Assembly: GCA_002431545.1 (NCBI GenBank)
Contig: DJFY01000029.1
Location: forward strand, 41,810-74,540
Source of the DNA: Cellvibrionales bacterium UBA5860
GTDB taxonomy: Bacteria > Pseudomonadota > Gammaproteobacteria > Pseudomonadales > Porticoccaceae
Direction of reading: 5' to 3'
Length of the DNA: 32,731 bases
Part shown: in pieces, positions 8,155 to 16,858 of the stretch
Position numbering within the stretch: the stretch's first letter is position 1
Layout of the letters: each line of letters begins with the position of its first letter
Program-made: the position numbers and the translations under genes
The notes under the pieces: model-generated
What the model was told of the DNA's origin: nothing
The model's database searches: none
What the model saw: only the letters and a program-made list of their open reading frames with translations

Positions 8155-9396
8155 TCAACGACTGGCCACGCTTTCAATACCTTCGGGTATCATTTCCGCC
8201 TTGATAACCTCCTCTTGCTCGAACGTTTCCAATTCGGCGTCGCTGAGCCCAAGCAGATTACCGAAGACCTCGCGATTATGTTCGCCCAGGTATGGTGCCT
8301 GCAGGTCGAGTTTTTCCGGGAATTCAGAAAAGCGCAGCGGAACACCGGGAATTTGTAGTTCGCCATAACCGCGATCTTCGATAGTGCGCACCACTTCCCG
8401 TTCTATCAGGTGCGGGTGTTCCATGGCTTCGGGCACGCTTAGTACCGGTGCTACAGGGATATGCATATCCTCGAGTAATTTTAGTGCGTCGTCGCGTTTG
8501 TAGTTACTCAGCCAGTCCTCAATGATCCGCACAATTTCATCCTTGCGTTCTACCCGCTTGAGGTTGGTGTCGTAGTCCGGATGTTCGGCGAGATCCTCGC
8601 GACCCATTGCCTTGCACAGGGGCGCCCATTGTCGCGCCATCACGACCATAAAGAGAAAACCGTCCTGGCATTTGAACAAGCCCAGTGGTGCGGCTGCATA
8701 GTGATGGTGGCCGGCGCGACGCGGAACAATCTTGCCCTTGCTGCCGGAGTATGCCTGGACGTTGATTTCATGGGCGTGAAAATAGGAATCGAGTAGTGAG
8801 ATGTCGATGTATTGTCCCTTGCCGGTTTTGTGCCGGTATAGCAAGGCGCCATTGATCGCCGCCAGTGCGTGCACCCCTGCACTGACGTCGCCGATGCCGA
8901 GCATAGGAAAGTAGGGCGGCTGTTCCGGATCGCCGATCATGTCCATCACGCCCGACACTGCCATAGCGATATAGTCGAAGCCGGGTAGGGTCGACAGTGG
9001 CCCGGTTTGACCGAATGCCGAGATGGAGCACATGATGATCTCGGGGTTGATCTCCTTAACCACATCGTAACTCAGGCCCAGACGGCCGATAGCGCCCGGT
9101 GCGAAGTTTTCCAGCAAGACGTCGCACTCCTTGATCAGACCTTTGATCAGCTCCAGGCCCTTGGGGTTTCGAATGTCGACGCAAACGCCTTTTTTTCCGC
9201 GATTCTGCTGGATGTAGTAGCCGCTGCGGTTGTTGCGCCGGTGTGGCAACAAGCGCACCGGATCTCCCGCGGGCATGAGTTCTACCTTGATTACTTCGGC
9301 ACCCATTTCAACAGCCAGCCTGGACGTGGTCGGTCCGGCGAGATATTGGGTGAAATCGAGAAAACGGTAGCCGTCAAGTATGTGTTTGGGTGTCAT
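8155..9396 (-). CDS. CaiB/BaiF family III CoA-transferase, paralog 1
   Basis: This 413-residue family III CoA-transferase shows the N-terminal LDFTQYLAGP and MGAEVIKVE motifs, the CoA-site segment QQNRGKKGVCVD, ENFAPGAIGRLGL, CSISAFGQTGP, and the catalytic Asp170 in GIGDVSAG (the residue that forms the aspartyl-CoA thioester in formyl-CoA transferase). The C-terminal part has APVLSVPEAMEHPHL and LGEHNREV. Length is normal for the family (390-430). It would move CoA between acyl groups in the cytosol as an interlocked dimer. It is the last of four tandem paralogs (order of transcription 13285 to 8155), 60 bases after the preceding one. ATG at 9396 has GGAG upstream. Donor and acceptor acids are unknown. 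Confidence 0.92.
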   Translation of the reverse strand: MTPKHILDGYRFLDFTQYLAGPTTSRLAVEMGAEVIKVELMPAGDPVRLLPHRRNNRSGYYIQQNRGKKGVCVDIRNPKGLELIKGLIKECDVLLENFAPGAIGRLGLSYDVVKEINPEIIMCSISAFGQTGPLSTLPGFDYIAMAVSGVMDMIGDPEQPPYFPMLGIGDVSAGVHALAAINGALLYRHKTGKGQYIDISLLDSYFHAHEINVQAYSGSKGKIVPRRAGHHHYAAAPLGLFKCQDGFLFMVVMARQWAPLCKAMGREDLAEHPDYDTNLKRVERKDEIVRIIEDWLSNYKRDDALKLLEDMHIPVAPVLSVPEAMEHPHLIEREVVRTIEDRGYGELQIPGVPLRFSEFPEKLDLQAPYLGEHNREVFGNLLGLSDAELETFEQEEVIKAEMIPEGIESVASR

Positions 9397-9456
9397 AAAT
9401 CTAACTCCGGATCGTCGTGTCGGTGAATCTCGCCGGGCTCGGCTGGTGTCAGGGTC

Positions 9457-10692
9457 CTATACCGCTTTTTGAAACAAAATACCCCTGTCCTCGAGGCTGC
9501 TGATTTGCGCCGCCGAATAATCGAGTATGTTGGCAAGGATCTCTTCATTGTGCTCGCCTACCAGCGGCGCCTGAATATTCTCGTTCACCTCGTACTTGGA
9601 GAACCTTAGGGGCATACCCGGAATCTGGAACTCACCCATGATCGGATCGTTAACGGTGCGAATGGTTTTGCGTGCCACCATGTGAGGGTGCTCCATAGCA
9701 TCGGGCACGGTGAGCAGTGGCGCACAGGGCACGCGGGCCGCTTCCAGCTTGTCGAGCGCCGCCTGATCACTGTCCTGCTGCTGTAACCAGTCTTCGATGG
9801 CGACAATCATTTCTGGCAGGTTGGCAACGCGTGCGTCGTTATCCTTGAATCGGGGGTCGTCGATCAGGTCCTCGCGTGCCATGGCTCGGCACAGTACCGG
9901 CCATTGGTGGAGCAGCGCCAGAATGACCAGGTGACTGTCTTTCGATTTGAAAATACCCGTGGGTGCTACCGCAGTGTGATGCGAGCCGTTGCGGTGCGGA
10001 ACGACTTTGCCACCGCTCGCCGAATAGACCTGTATGCCCACCTCATGGTGGTGGATATAGGTATCCAGCAGAGAGATATCGAGGAGTTGACCGCCGTTGT
10101 CATTGCGTTCCCGGTCGAGCAACGCGTAGCCGATTGCAGTCATGGCGTGGACGCCGGTACCGACGTCGCCAAAGGCCAGCATGGGCATGGAAGGCGGTGA
10201 ATCTTTTTCCCCGATCAGGTCAGTCACTGCCGCGTAGGCCTGGGCGATGTAGTCAAAGCCGGGGTAAGCGGCCAGAGGCCCTTCCTGTCCGAAGGCGGAA
10301 ATCGAACACATGATGATATTCGGATTCAGTTCGTGGACGACGTCCCAGCCCAGGCCGAGCCGACCGATAACGCCGGGAGCGAAGTTTTCGATAAAAACGT
10401 CCGATTCCCGAATCAGGGCCTTGATGATATCGAGACCTTCTTCAGTTTTGGGATCGAGACAGAGGCTCTTCTTGCCCCTGTTCTGTTGAATAAAGTAGGC
10501 GCTGCGTTTTTCTTTCGTGCCGGGTACCGTGATCGCGAAAGGGAAGGTGCGAACCGGATCGCCGTGGGGACCGATTTCGACCTTGATGACTTCCGCGCCC
10601 ATCTGGGCCATTAGATTGGTGGCCGCGGGGCCAGCTAGATATTGCGTGATGTCGAGGACGCGGTATCCGTCGAGTACATGTTTGGGCTTCAT
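9457..10692 (-). CDS. CaiB/BaiF family III CoA-transferase, paralog 2
   Basis: The 411-residue protein has the full family III pattern: LDITQYLAGP, MGAEVIKVE, QQNRGKKSLCLD, ENFAPGVIGRLGL, CSISAFGQEGP, and catalytic Asp176 in AFGDVGTG. Compared with its three neighbours it carries a six-residue insertion near residues 54-60 (TVPGTK region), in the loop just before the CoA-binding strand. It ends with AAQISSLEDRGILFQ. The ribosome binding site is weak (GAGA). It lies 128 bases downstream of paralog 3, a gap containing a GC-rich hairpin. Distinct acid specificity within the array is an inference from the loop difference. Confidence 0.92.
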   Translation of the reverse strand: MKPKHVLDGYRVLDITQYLAGPAATNLMAQMGAEVIKVEIGPHGDPVRTFPFAITVPGTKEKRSAYFIQQNRGKKSLCLDPKTEEGLDIIKALIRESDVFIENFAPGVIGRLGLGWDVVHELNPNIIMCSISAFGQEGPLAAYPGFDYIAQAYAAVTDLIGEKDSPPSMPMLAFGDVGTGVHAMTAIGYALLDRERNDNGGQLLDISLLDTYIHHHEVGIQVYSASGGKVVPHRNGSHHTAVAPTGIFKSKDSHLVILALLHQWPVLCRAMAREDLIDDPRFKDNDARVANLPEMIVAIEDWLQQQDSDQAALDKLEAARVPCAPLLTVPDAMEHPHMVARKTIRTVNDPIMGEFQIPGMPLRFSKYEVNENIQAPLVGEHNEEILANILDYSAAQISSLEDRGILFQKAV

Positions 10693-10750
10693 TTTCTATT
10701 CTCGAATTAATTCAGGTATTCATCAGTTATGTATTCGGTGACAGCTATAG

Positions 10751-10790
10751 CCGGCGCGGCCGGCGCTTCGCCCGTTGGGTGGGCGCGCGC
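10751..10790 (-). other. GC-rich hairpin between CoA-transferase paralogs 2 and 3
   Basis: The 128-base gap between two co-oriented genes contains CGCCC (10769-10773) facing GGGCG (10781-10785) with an outer GCGC pair. It is flanked by two copies of the self-complementary GCCGGC (10750-10755 and 10759-10764, approximately). No T tract follows in the transcribed direction, so a full intrinsic terminator is not supported. An RNA-stability or partial attenuation role is possible. Confidence 0.4.
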
Positions 10791-10820
10791 TCGACGCCAT
10801 ATTTGGAGCCGTTTCGCTGA

Positions 10821-12035
10821 CTAATGCATCGAGCTGACCAATATGCCTTGTTGTTCCAGTTCGTCGATGGTTTCAGCGGGATAGTCCAGCCACTCGCCGA
10901 GGATCTCCCTGTTTTGTTCGCCCAGAAAAGGTGCCTGTAGGTCTAGATATCCGGGGTAGCTGGAGTAGCGCAGGGGGACACCCGGAATATCGAACTCACC
11001 TAGCATGCGGTCAGATATCGTGCGAACGGAGCCGCGCTGTCGATGATGCGGGTGCGCCACGGCCTGCGGGACCGTGAGAATAGGCGCCACTGGAACGCGC
11101 ACCGCCTGCAGGGCCGCCATGGCGGCTTCGTCGGTTTCAAAGGTCTGTAGCCAGCCCTCGATAATGTCGATCAATTCCTGCAGGTTTTCCAGGCGAGCTT
11201 CGTTGCTGGCGAACTTTGAATTCTTGATCATGTCTTCCCGCCCCATGGCTTTGCACATTTCCGGCCACTGATGCAGCAGGGCCAGAATCATGATGTAGCC
11301 TTCAGGACCCTTGAAAATGCCGGTCGGAGCTACCGCGTAGTGATGAGGGCCGGCGCGGCGGGGGACGATGGCGCCCTTGCTCGCGGAGTAGGCCTGGACA
11401 TTGACTTCGTGTTGGTGAAAGTAGCAGTCGAGCAGGGAGATATCGAGAAACTGGCCTTCACCCGTGCGGTGTACATCGAGCAGTGCGTACCCGATCGCGC
11501 CGCAGGCGTGGACTCCCGTGGTGACGTCGCCGATACCCAGTTGCGGCAGACTTGGCGGTTTGTCCGGTTCGCCGATGACGGAAGTGACGCCCGAGTAGGC
11601 CTGGGCGATGTAGTCAAAGCCCGGCAGATGACTCAATGGCCCGGTTTGTCCGAAGGCTGACATGGAGCACATGACCAAGCGGGGGTTTATTTTATGCACA
11701 GTCTCCCAGTCGAAACCCAGCCGGCCGATAACGCCGGGCGCGAAGTTTTCAATCAACACGTCGCACTGTTTGATCAGGTCTGTCAGAACAGCCTTGCTGC
11801 GCTCGTTTTTGACGTCGATGCACAGGCTTTTCTTGCCCCGGTTCTGCTGGATAAAGTAGGCGCTGCGCTTGTCTTTTCGGTAGGGAAAGGCGCGGCTAGG
11901 GTCACCATAAGGCGCAATTTCGACCTTGATGATGTCGGCGCCCATTTCCGCCATCAGGCGCGTGGCGCTGGGCCCTGCCAGGTACTGGGTGAAGTCGATC
12001 ACCCGATAGCCTTCTAGAATATGTTTTCGTGTCAT
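10821..12035 (-). CDS. CaiB/BaiF family III CoA-transferase, paralog 3
   Basis: This 404-residue paralog shows IDFTQYLAGP, MGADIIKVE, QQNRGKKSLCID, ENFAPGVIGRLGF, CSMSAFGQTGP and catalytic Asp170 in GIGDVTTG, followed by the conserved RRAGPHHYAVAPTGIFK segment in the middle of the protein. Length is normal. The start ATG at 12035 lies 32 bases after the stop of paralog 4, preceded by a CCGGAA ribosome binding site, so the two are almost certainly in one transcript. Function is CoA transfer between carboxylic acids, with substrates unknown. Confidence 0.92.
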   Translation of the reverse strand: MTRKHILEGYRVIDFTQYLAGPSATRLMAEMGADIIKVEIAPYGDPSRAFPYRKDKRSAYFIQQNRGKKSLCIDVKNERSKAVLTDLIKQCDVLIENFAPGVIGRLGFDWETVHKINPRLVMCSMSAFGQTGPLSHLPGFDYIAQAYSGVTSVIGEPDKPPSLPQLGIGDVTTGVHACGAIGYALLDVHRTGEGQFLDISLLDCYFHQHEVNVQAYSASKGAIVPRRAGPHHYAVAPTGIFKGPEGYIMILALLHQWPEMCKAMGREDMIKNSKFASNEARLENLQELIDIIEGWLQTFETDEAAMAALQAVRVPVAPILTVPQAVAHPHHRQRGSVRTISDRMLGEFDIPGVPLRYSSYPGYLDLQAPFLGEQNREILGEWLDYPAETIDELEQQGILVSSMH

Positions 12036-12067
12036 AGCTAATTCCGGTAATTTGATGGTCTGTCGAG

Positions 12068-13285
12068 TCAGGCTTTGACCGGTTCGGCGGCCAGTACGCC
12101 CTCGTCGAGAAAGGTCTGGATGTCGCTGTCGCTATAACCCAGGTCGCCGAGCACCTCGCCGTTGTGCTCACCGAGGAAGCTGGCCTGCAGATCGAGAAAT
12201 TCCGGGTATTCGGAAAAGCGCAGAGGCATGCCGGGTATTTTCACATTGCCAAATGCCCGGTCACTGACTGTGCGTACGGTTTGGCGCTCGATCAGATGCG
12301 GATGCGACATGGCTTCCGGAACACTCAGGACCGGCGCCACGGGGACGTGATTTTCTTGCAGAATACGTACCGCGTCGTCGTCACTTTCAGTGGTTTGCAG
12401 CCAGGCTTCTATGGCGTCGATCAGCACCTGCTTGTGTTCAGTTCTCCCGGCGTTGTCGGCGAAGCGTGGGTCATCGTTGAACTCTTCCTTGCCGATGACC
12501 TTGAGTAGGTTGTTCCACTGGGCGCCAATGGCAATGATCACCAGGTATTTTTCCTTGCCCTTGAACAAGCCGAGCGGGGCCACGGCGAAGTGGTGGGCAC
12601 CGGACCGGTGGGGCACCATTGCACCATCAGTGCCGTCGTATGCCTGGACATTGATCTCGTGGCAGTGAAACAGGCAGTCCAGCAAGGCGATGTCGAGATG
12701 CTGGCCACCGCCGCCTCGCTCCCGGTGAAACAGCGCTGCGGTGATTGCGCCATAGGCGTGGGCGCCGGTTGAAACGTCGCCGAGTCCGAGCCCGGCAAAG
12801 TAGGGTGAGCCGTCTTCTTCGCCAATCATGTCGATGACCCCGGCATAGGCCTGGGCGATATAGTCAAAACCGGGCAGGTTGGCCAGGGGGCCTTTCTGCC
12901 CGAAGGCCGAGATGGAACACATGATCAAATTCGGGTTGATGGCGTTTAGCGTGTCGTAGTCGATATTGAGTCGTTTCATGACGCCCGGGGTAAAATTTTC
13001 CACCACAACATCGACGTCGGCGACAAGCTTATGCACGATCTCCTGCGCGCGCTCGTCTCTCAAATTAAGACAAATCGCTTTTTTACCGCGGTTCTGCTGA
13101 ATGTAGTATCCGCTTCTGCCGTTTTTCAGGGCCGGCATCAGGCGCACCATGTCCCCCATGGGCGCGGCTTCGACCTTGATAACATCGGCGCCGGTTTCGG
13201 CCATTAGGCGGGTACAGCTGGGTCCGGCGAGTACATGGGTAAAATCGAGCACTTTCACACCATCCAGCACATGTCGTCTAGTCAT
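12068..13285 (-). CDS. CaiB/BaiF family III CoA-transferase, paralog 4 (first in the array)
   Basis: The 405-residue protein is the promoter-proximal member of the array. It shows LDFTHVLAGPSCTRL, TGADVIKVE, QQNRGKKAICLN, ENFTPGVMKRL, CSISAFGQKGP and catalytic Asp170 in GLGDVSTG. It departs most from the other three around residues 100-106 (TPGVMKRLNI instead of APGVIGRLG). ATG at 13285 has a strong AGAGGAAG ribosome binding site. It is transcribed away from the amidohydrolase at 13884 across a 600-base region, so both operons may share control elements there. Confidence 0.92.
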   Translation of the reverse strand: MTRRHVLDGVKVLDFTHVLAGPSCTRLMAETGADVIKVEAAPMGDMVRLMPALKNGRSGYYIQQNRGKKAICLNLRDERAQEIVHKLVADVDVVVENFTPGVMKRLNIDYDTLNAINPNLIMCSISAFGQKGPLANLPGFDYIAQAYAGVIDMIGEEDGSPYFAGLGLGDVSTGAHAYGAITAALFHRERGGGGQHLDIALLDCLFHCHEINVQAYDGTDGAMVPHRSGAHHFAVAPLGLFKGKEKYLVIIAIGAQWNNLLKVIGKEEFNDDPRFADNAGRTEHKQVLIDAIEAWLQTTESDDDAVRILQENHVPVAPVLSVPEAMSHPHLIERQTVRTVSDRAFGNVKIPGMPLRFSEYPEFLDLQASFLGEHNGEVLGDLGYSDSDIQTFLDEGVLAAEPVKA

Positions 13286-13883
13286 TGTTACTTCCTCTCT
13301 AACTGCTTGAATCGGATTTATCGAATTGAGGTGTCTGAATCAGATGCCCTGTCGCTCTTATCTTTATATTTTGTAGCTTTGTTTCCGTCTCGCCGGATAT
13401 CGGCGTGTTCGCCATGTATACGCTTATATCCGGGCCGCCTGGGCTGTCTGGGGTTTGGCGAAGTTCCCCGACAAGATCGGGCGCACAATTAGCCTCGGGT
13501 TTCTATTAGTCGGGGGTTTTGCGTCATGTCACGCGCGGTATCGCCGGTTAGACTGCGCGACCCAAACTTCGGGGTTGTCCCAAGATGCTACGCGGAGCTT
13601 AAAAATAGCGCAACGGTTTTACGTTCCACGCGGTGTGGCTTGGCAAAACCGGCAGCTGCATCCATATGCGTGAGACTCCGCATTTGCGACCCGTTTGAGA
13701 CGAAGCGTGCAATTTGCGGCGGACGGGCCCCGAATATTGGAAAAGTTCTTGTTGTATTAAGCTGTTATTACTTTTTGTTACAGAAATCCCCTGTTCTGGA
13801 TCACTCGTAGCTATATAATCAGTGAATCAAATTACTAATACTTTTAATTTAACTGTTTACTTCATGAGTTGAGGGAGGACGAT
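13286..13883. other. divergent control region between CoA-transferase and amidohydrolase operons
   Basis: No gene is supported in these 598 bases. A nested inverted repeat is present: CGGTTTT (13614-13620) with AAAACCG (13645-13651), enclosing CCAC/GTGG (13626-13638). The right third becomes strongly AT-rich and holds a perfect TATAAT (13814-13819). Ribosome binding sites for both flanking genes lie at its ends. Short open frames here lack good starts and recognisable products. Confidence 0.55.
13791..13819 (+). promoter_or_regulatory. candidate promoter of the amidohydrolase operon
   Basis: A perfect -10 hexamer TATAAT lies at 13814-13819, about 65 bases before the ATG at 13884, in an AT-rich stretch. 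The -35 position at the standard 17-base spacing reads CTGTTC (13791-13796), a poor match, which would suit an activated promoter. No activator gene is in the window. Confidence 0.45.
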
Positions 13884-15623
13884 ATGTCTGAATATGACAA
13901 GGTAATAAAGGGCGGCACCATTATAGATGGTACGCGTACACGCAAGGCCTTCGTGGGTGACATTGCCATTAAAGACGGCCTGATCGCGAAAATTACCGAA
14001 GGTGATGGTATTCCCGCAGAGAGCGGGGCGGAGGTAATAGACGCTACCGGGTTAAATGTGGTGCCGGGTTTTATCGATCTGCATACCCACTATGATGGGC
14101 AGTTGTTGTGGGACCCCTACCTGAGCTGCTCCAGCTGGCATGGTGTGACATCTGTTGCCATCGGCAATTGCGGCTTTGGTTTTGCCCCGACCCATCCCGA
14201 GCAGCGAGAGCGCGCGATGTTGTCGATGGAGCGGGTCGAAGCGATCCCGCTGGCGACAATGAAAGCGGGGATGGACTGGGACTGGGAGACTTTCCCCGAG
14301 TGGCTCGACTCCCTTGATCGCCGTCCCAAGGGCATCAATGTCATGAGCTTTGTGCCGCTGAATCCACTGATGGTCTACGTGATGGGCGTCGAAGCGGCCA
14401 AGACTCGCGACCCCAGCAAGGAGGAACTGGCCGAGATGCTGCGCCTGATGGAAGAGTCTCTCGACGCCGGCGGTGTTGGCTTCTCCATGCAGCGTCTTGG
14501 TGATGGCTTCACATCAGTTCAGCGTGATTACGATGGTACGCCGATGCCGACCGATACCATGTCAGACGAATTGTGTCTGGCGTTTGCGCGCGTGTTGAAG
14601 AATCGAGGCCAGGGCTTCATTCAACTTACTCAGGCGAAAAACGATGTGGTGGCTGATCTGGACTTTGGTGCCAATCTGGCAGAGGCGTCTGATGCCGCAG
14701 TGCTGTGGAATGCTGTTCAGGTTAACGAACGCCATCCCCACCAGCACCGGCGGATGCTGAAGTGGGTGGATGAGCAGCGTGATAAGGGCCATAACATCTG
14801 GATGCAGGCGATTACCACGCCCAACGACATGCGTTTCATGCTGGACGATTTCAACCTCTTCGATGGCAATGGCGCCTGGCGCGATGTCACTATTGGTGAC
14901 GTTCCGACGCGTATCGCGAAGATGCAGGATCCGGAACTGCGGGCTGCGGTGCGCGAGGACTACGACCATGGCAGCGCGCCTTTCGTCAGTGGTCCTATTG
15001 CGGAAATTGTCGTCGATTCAGTGGAAAACACTGAGAACGAGAAGTTCGTTGGTATGACCATCGCGGAGCTGGGCGCTGCCATGGGTAAGCACCCGGCCGA
15101 TGCCATGCTCGACCTCGCCATCGACGAGGGCCTGAAAACCGTCTTCTACGTGGTGCCATTCAATTACGACGAGGGCCTGTTAAACGAAATTCTGCATAAC
15201 GAGTGGACGGTGCCTGGGGTGTCGGATGGCGGTGCCCATACTAAGTTCCTGAACTTTGGCCGTTATCCCACTGACCTGTTGATCGACAGCGTTCGCGAAC
15301 GCGGTTCCTATACGCTGGAAGAGGCGCACTATCGTCTGGCTGCATTACCGGCGATTGCTGCGGGCTTTGACGATCGCGGCACATTGGAAGTGGGCCGGGC
15401 AGCGGATATCGTGATTTACGATTTGGAGAACCTGAAGATGCTACCGACGCAGGTTGTTCACGATCTGCCCGGTAACGAGTGGCGGTATGTGGAAACCGCC
15501 GAGGGTTATCGCTATACCATCGTCAATGGTGTAACTATCAGGATCGACAACGAAGTGACCGGTGAATATCCGGGCAAGCTGCTGCGCCACGGCAACGCGC
15601 AGGGCGTATCGCGTGCGGCCTGA
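13884..15623 (+). CDS. amidohydrolase-3 / N-acyl-D-amino-acid deacylase family protein
   Basis: The 579-residue protein has the composite urease-like barrel of D-aminoacylases. It starts YDKVIKGGTIIDGT and has the metal motif GFIDLHTHYDGQ with His67 and His69, then Cys96 in GNCGFGFAP, the cysteine ligand position typical of D-aminoacylases. It also has a C-terminal GVSDGGAHTKF carrying the catalytic Asp, and AADIVIYDLENL in the small beta domain. ATG at 13884 is chosen over an upstream TTG because GGAGG sits five bases before it. The cytosolic enzyme would hydrolyse an amide, a cyclic amide or another C-N or C-O bond. Family members next to CoA-transferases and LLM oxidoreductases are often not true D-aminoacylases, so the substrate is open. 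It is followed by a strong terminator. Confidence 0.85.
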   Translation: MSEYDKVIKGGTIIDGTRTRKAFVGDIAIKDGLIAKITEGDGIPAESGAEVIDATGLNVVPGFIDLHTHYDGQLLWDPYLSCSSWHGVTSVAIGNCGFGFAPTHPEQRERAMLSMERVEAIPLATMKAGMDWDWETFPEWLDSLDRRPKGINVMSFVPLNPLMVYVMGVEAAKTRDPSKEELAEMLRLMEESLDAGGVGFSMQRLGDGFTSVQRDYDGTPMPTDTMSDELCLAFARVLKNRGQGFIQLTQAKNDVVADLDFGANLAEASDAAVLWNAVQVNERHPHQHRRMLKWVDEQRDKGHNIWMQAITTPNDMRFMLDDFNLFDGNGAWRDVTIGDVPTRIAKMQDPELRAAVREDYDHGSAPFVSGPIAEIVVDSVENTENEKFVGMTIAELGAAMGKHPADAMLDLAIDEGLKTVFYVVPFNYDEGLLNEILHNEWTVPGVSDGGAHTKFLNFGRYPTDLLIDSVRERGSYTLEEAHYRLAALPAIAAGFDDRGTLEVGRAADIVIYDLENLKMLPTQVVHDLPGNEWRYVETAEGYRYTIVNGVTIRIDNEVTGEYPGKLLRHGNAQGVSRAA

Positions 15624-15636
15624 CTGACGGGCTGCG

Positions 15637-15669
15637 AAAAAAGCCGGGAAATATTTCCCGGCTTTTTTT
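15637..15669 (+). terminator. intrinsic terminator after the D-aminoacylase-like gene
   Basis: GCCGGGAAATATTTCCCGGC (15643-15662) is a perfect palindrome flanked by six As before and seven Ts after, 14 bases past the stop at 15623. The symmetry means it could stop transcription from either side. Confidence 0.93.
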
Positions 15670-15718
15670 CGTCCGTAACTTCTTACTGTGCCAGGTTCCC
15701 GTGAGCCGGGATATTTTT

Positions 15719-16774
15719 ATGAAAGTCTTTACTACGATTCCCCAGCATGACCTGAAGGCTGTTGCCGGCGCTGCCAGTGCGCTTGAGGCTGCAGGTTACG
15801 ATGGTTTGATGACCATGGAAAACGCCCACGATCCCTTTCTACCGTTGGGGGTCGCCGCTACCGTCACCGACAAGGCCGAGCTGATCACCGGCATTGCTAT
15901 AGCCTTCGCGCGCAGCCCCATGACTGCGGCCAATTTGGGTTGGGATCTACAGGCGGCATCAGATGGCCGTTTTGTGATGGGGCTAGGTAGTCAGATCAAA
16001 GCCCACAACCTACGTCGTTTTAGTGTGCCCTGGTCGGCTCCGGCGCCGCGGATGCGGGAATACGTGCAGGCCTTGCGGGCGATCTGGGCCTGCTGGAAGG
16101 GCGGCGGCAAGTTGGATTTTCGTGGCGAGCACTATCAGTTTACCTTGATGACGCCGAATTTTGTTCCGGAAAATTACACGGCCCCGCCGCCACCCGTGAC
16201 CATCGCCGCTGTTGGTCCTGCGATGCTCAGGGTGGCCGGTGAGGTTTGCGACGGTGTCCGGCTGCATCCTTTCTGCACTCGCGCCTATCTCGACAACGTG
16301 GTGACGCCAAAATTGCTTGAGGGAATGAGCAAGAGCGGACGTGCGCGCGAGCACTTCGAGATCTCCGGCGGCGGTTTTATCGCGACTGGTCCCGATCAGG
16401 AAAGTGTCGACAAGATGATGGAATGGGTGCGCTACCGCGTCGCGTTTTATGCTTCGACGCCGGCCTACTGGCCAGTGTTGGCAGAACATGGCCTGGAAGA
16501 CCTTGGTGAAAAACTCAATTCAATGACAAAGGCCGGCAAGTGGGAAGCGATTGCCGCGGAAGTTTCCGATGACGTGGTTGGCTTGTTTGCCGCGATTGGT
16601 CGCCACGAGGAAATTGCCGGCGCCATCGAACAGCGCTTCGGCGGCGCTTCGGACGCCATTTTCGCCAGTGTTGCCTCGACTGTGCCGGCAGATTTGCCGC
16701 CGGATTTGCTTCAGGATATACAAAAAATCCCGGCGCGGTTCCAATGTTACGAACAGGCCCTAGTTGCAAGCTAA
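15719..16774 (+). CDS. LLM class oxidoreductase (TIGR03617-like, F420-type family)
   Basis: The 351-residue luciferase-like barrel protein begins MKVFTTIPQHDL and shows GYDGLMTMENAHDPFLPL, TGIAIAFARSPM, DGRFVMGLGSQIKAHN and VTIAAVGPAMLRVAGEVCDG. These match the group named as F420-dependent oxidoreductases of the MSMEG_2256 type. ATG at 15719 is preferred over the in-frame GTG at 15701 because family members start at this MKV and GGGA precedes it. The cofactor may be FMN or F420; no F420 synthesis genes are in this window. It would oxidise or reduce a pathway intermediate in the cytosol. It lies between the terminator at 15637 and a second LLM gene 84 bases on. Confidence 0.82.
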   Translation: MKVFTTIPQHDLKAVAGAASALEAAGYDGLMTMENAHDPFLPLGVAATVTDKAELITGIAIAFARSPMTAANLGWDLQAASDGRFVMGLGSQIKAHNLRRFSVPWSAPAPRMREYVQALRAIWACWKGGGKLDFRGEHYQFTLMTPNFVPENYTAPPPPVTIAAVGPAMLRVAGEVCDGVRLHPFCTRAYLDNVVTPKLLEGMSKSGRAREHFEISGGGFIATGPDQESVDKMMEWVRYRVAFYASTPAYWPVLAEHGLEDLGEKLNSMTKAGKWEAIAAEVSDDVVGLFAAIGRHEEIAGAIEQRFGGASDAIFASVASTVPADLPPDLLQDIQKIPARFQCYEQALVAS

Positions 16775-16808
16775 AATAAATTTGACCGAAGTAAGTTCTG
16801 AACGGAAT

Positions 16809-16826
16809 AAATTCTGCTTAGAATTT
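16809..16826. promoter_or_regulatory. inverted repeat, possible operator
   Basis: AAATTCT-GCTT-AGAATTT is a perfect seven-base inverted repeat with a four-base centre, 33 bases before the ATG at 16859. TTGACC (16782-16787) upstream could be a -35 with GAATAA (16805-16810) as -10, so the repeat would overlap the start region of transcription, a usual place for a repressor site. Function is an inference. Confidence 0.4.
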
Positions 16827-16858
16827 GCAGTACTAAATCCTAGCAAACAGGGGGAAGA

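Noticed and set aside
13526..13810. 94-codon plus-strand open frame in the divergent region
   Set aside because: No recognisable product and no ribosome binding site. It overlaps the nested inverted repeat and runs into the promoter-like AT-rich stretch.
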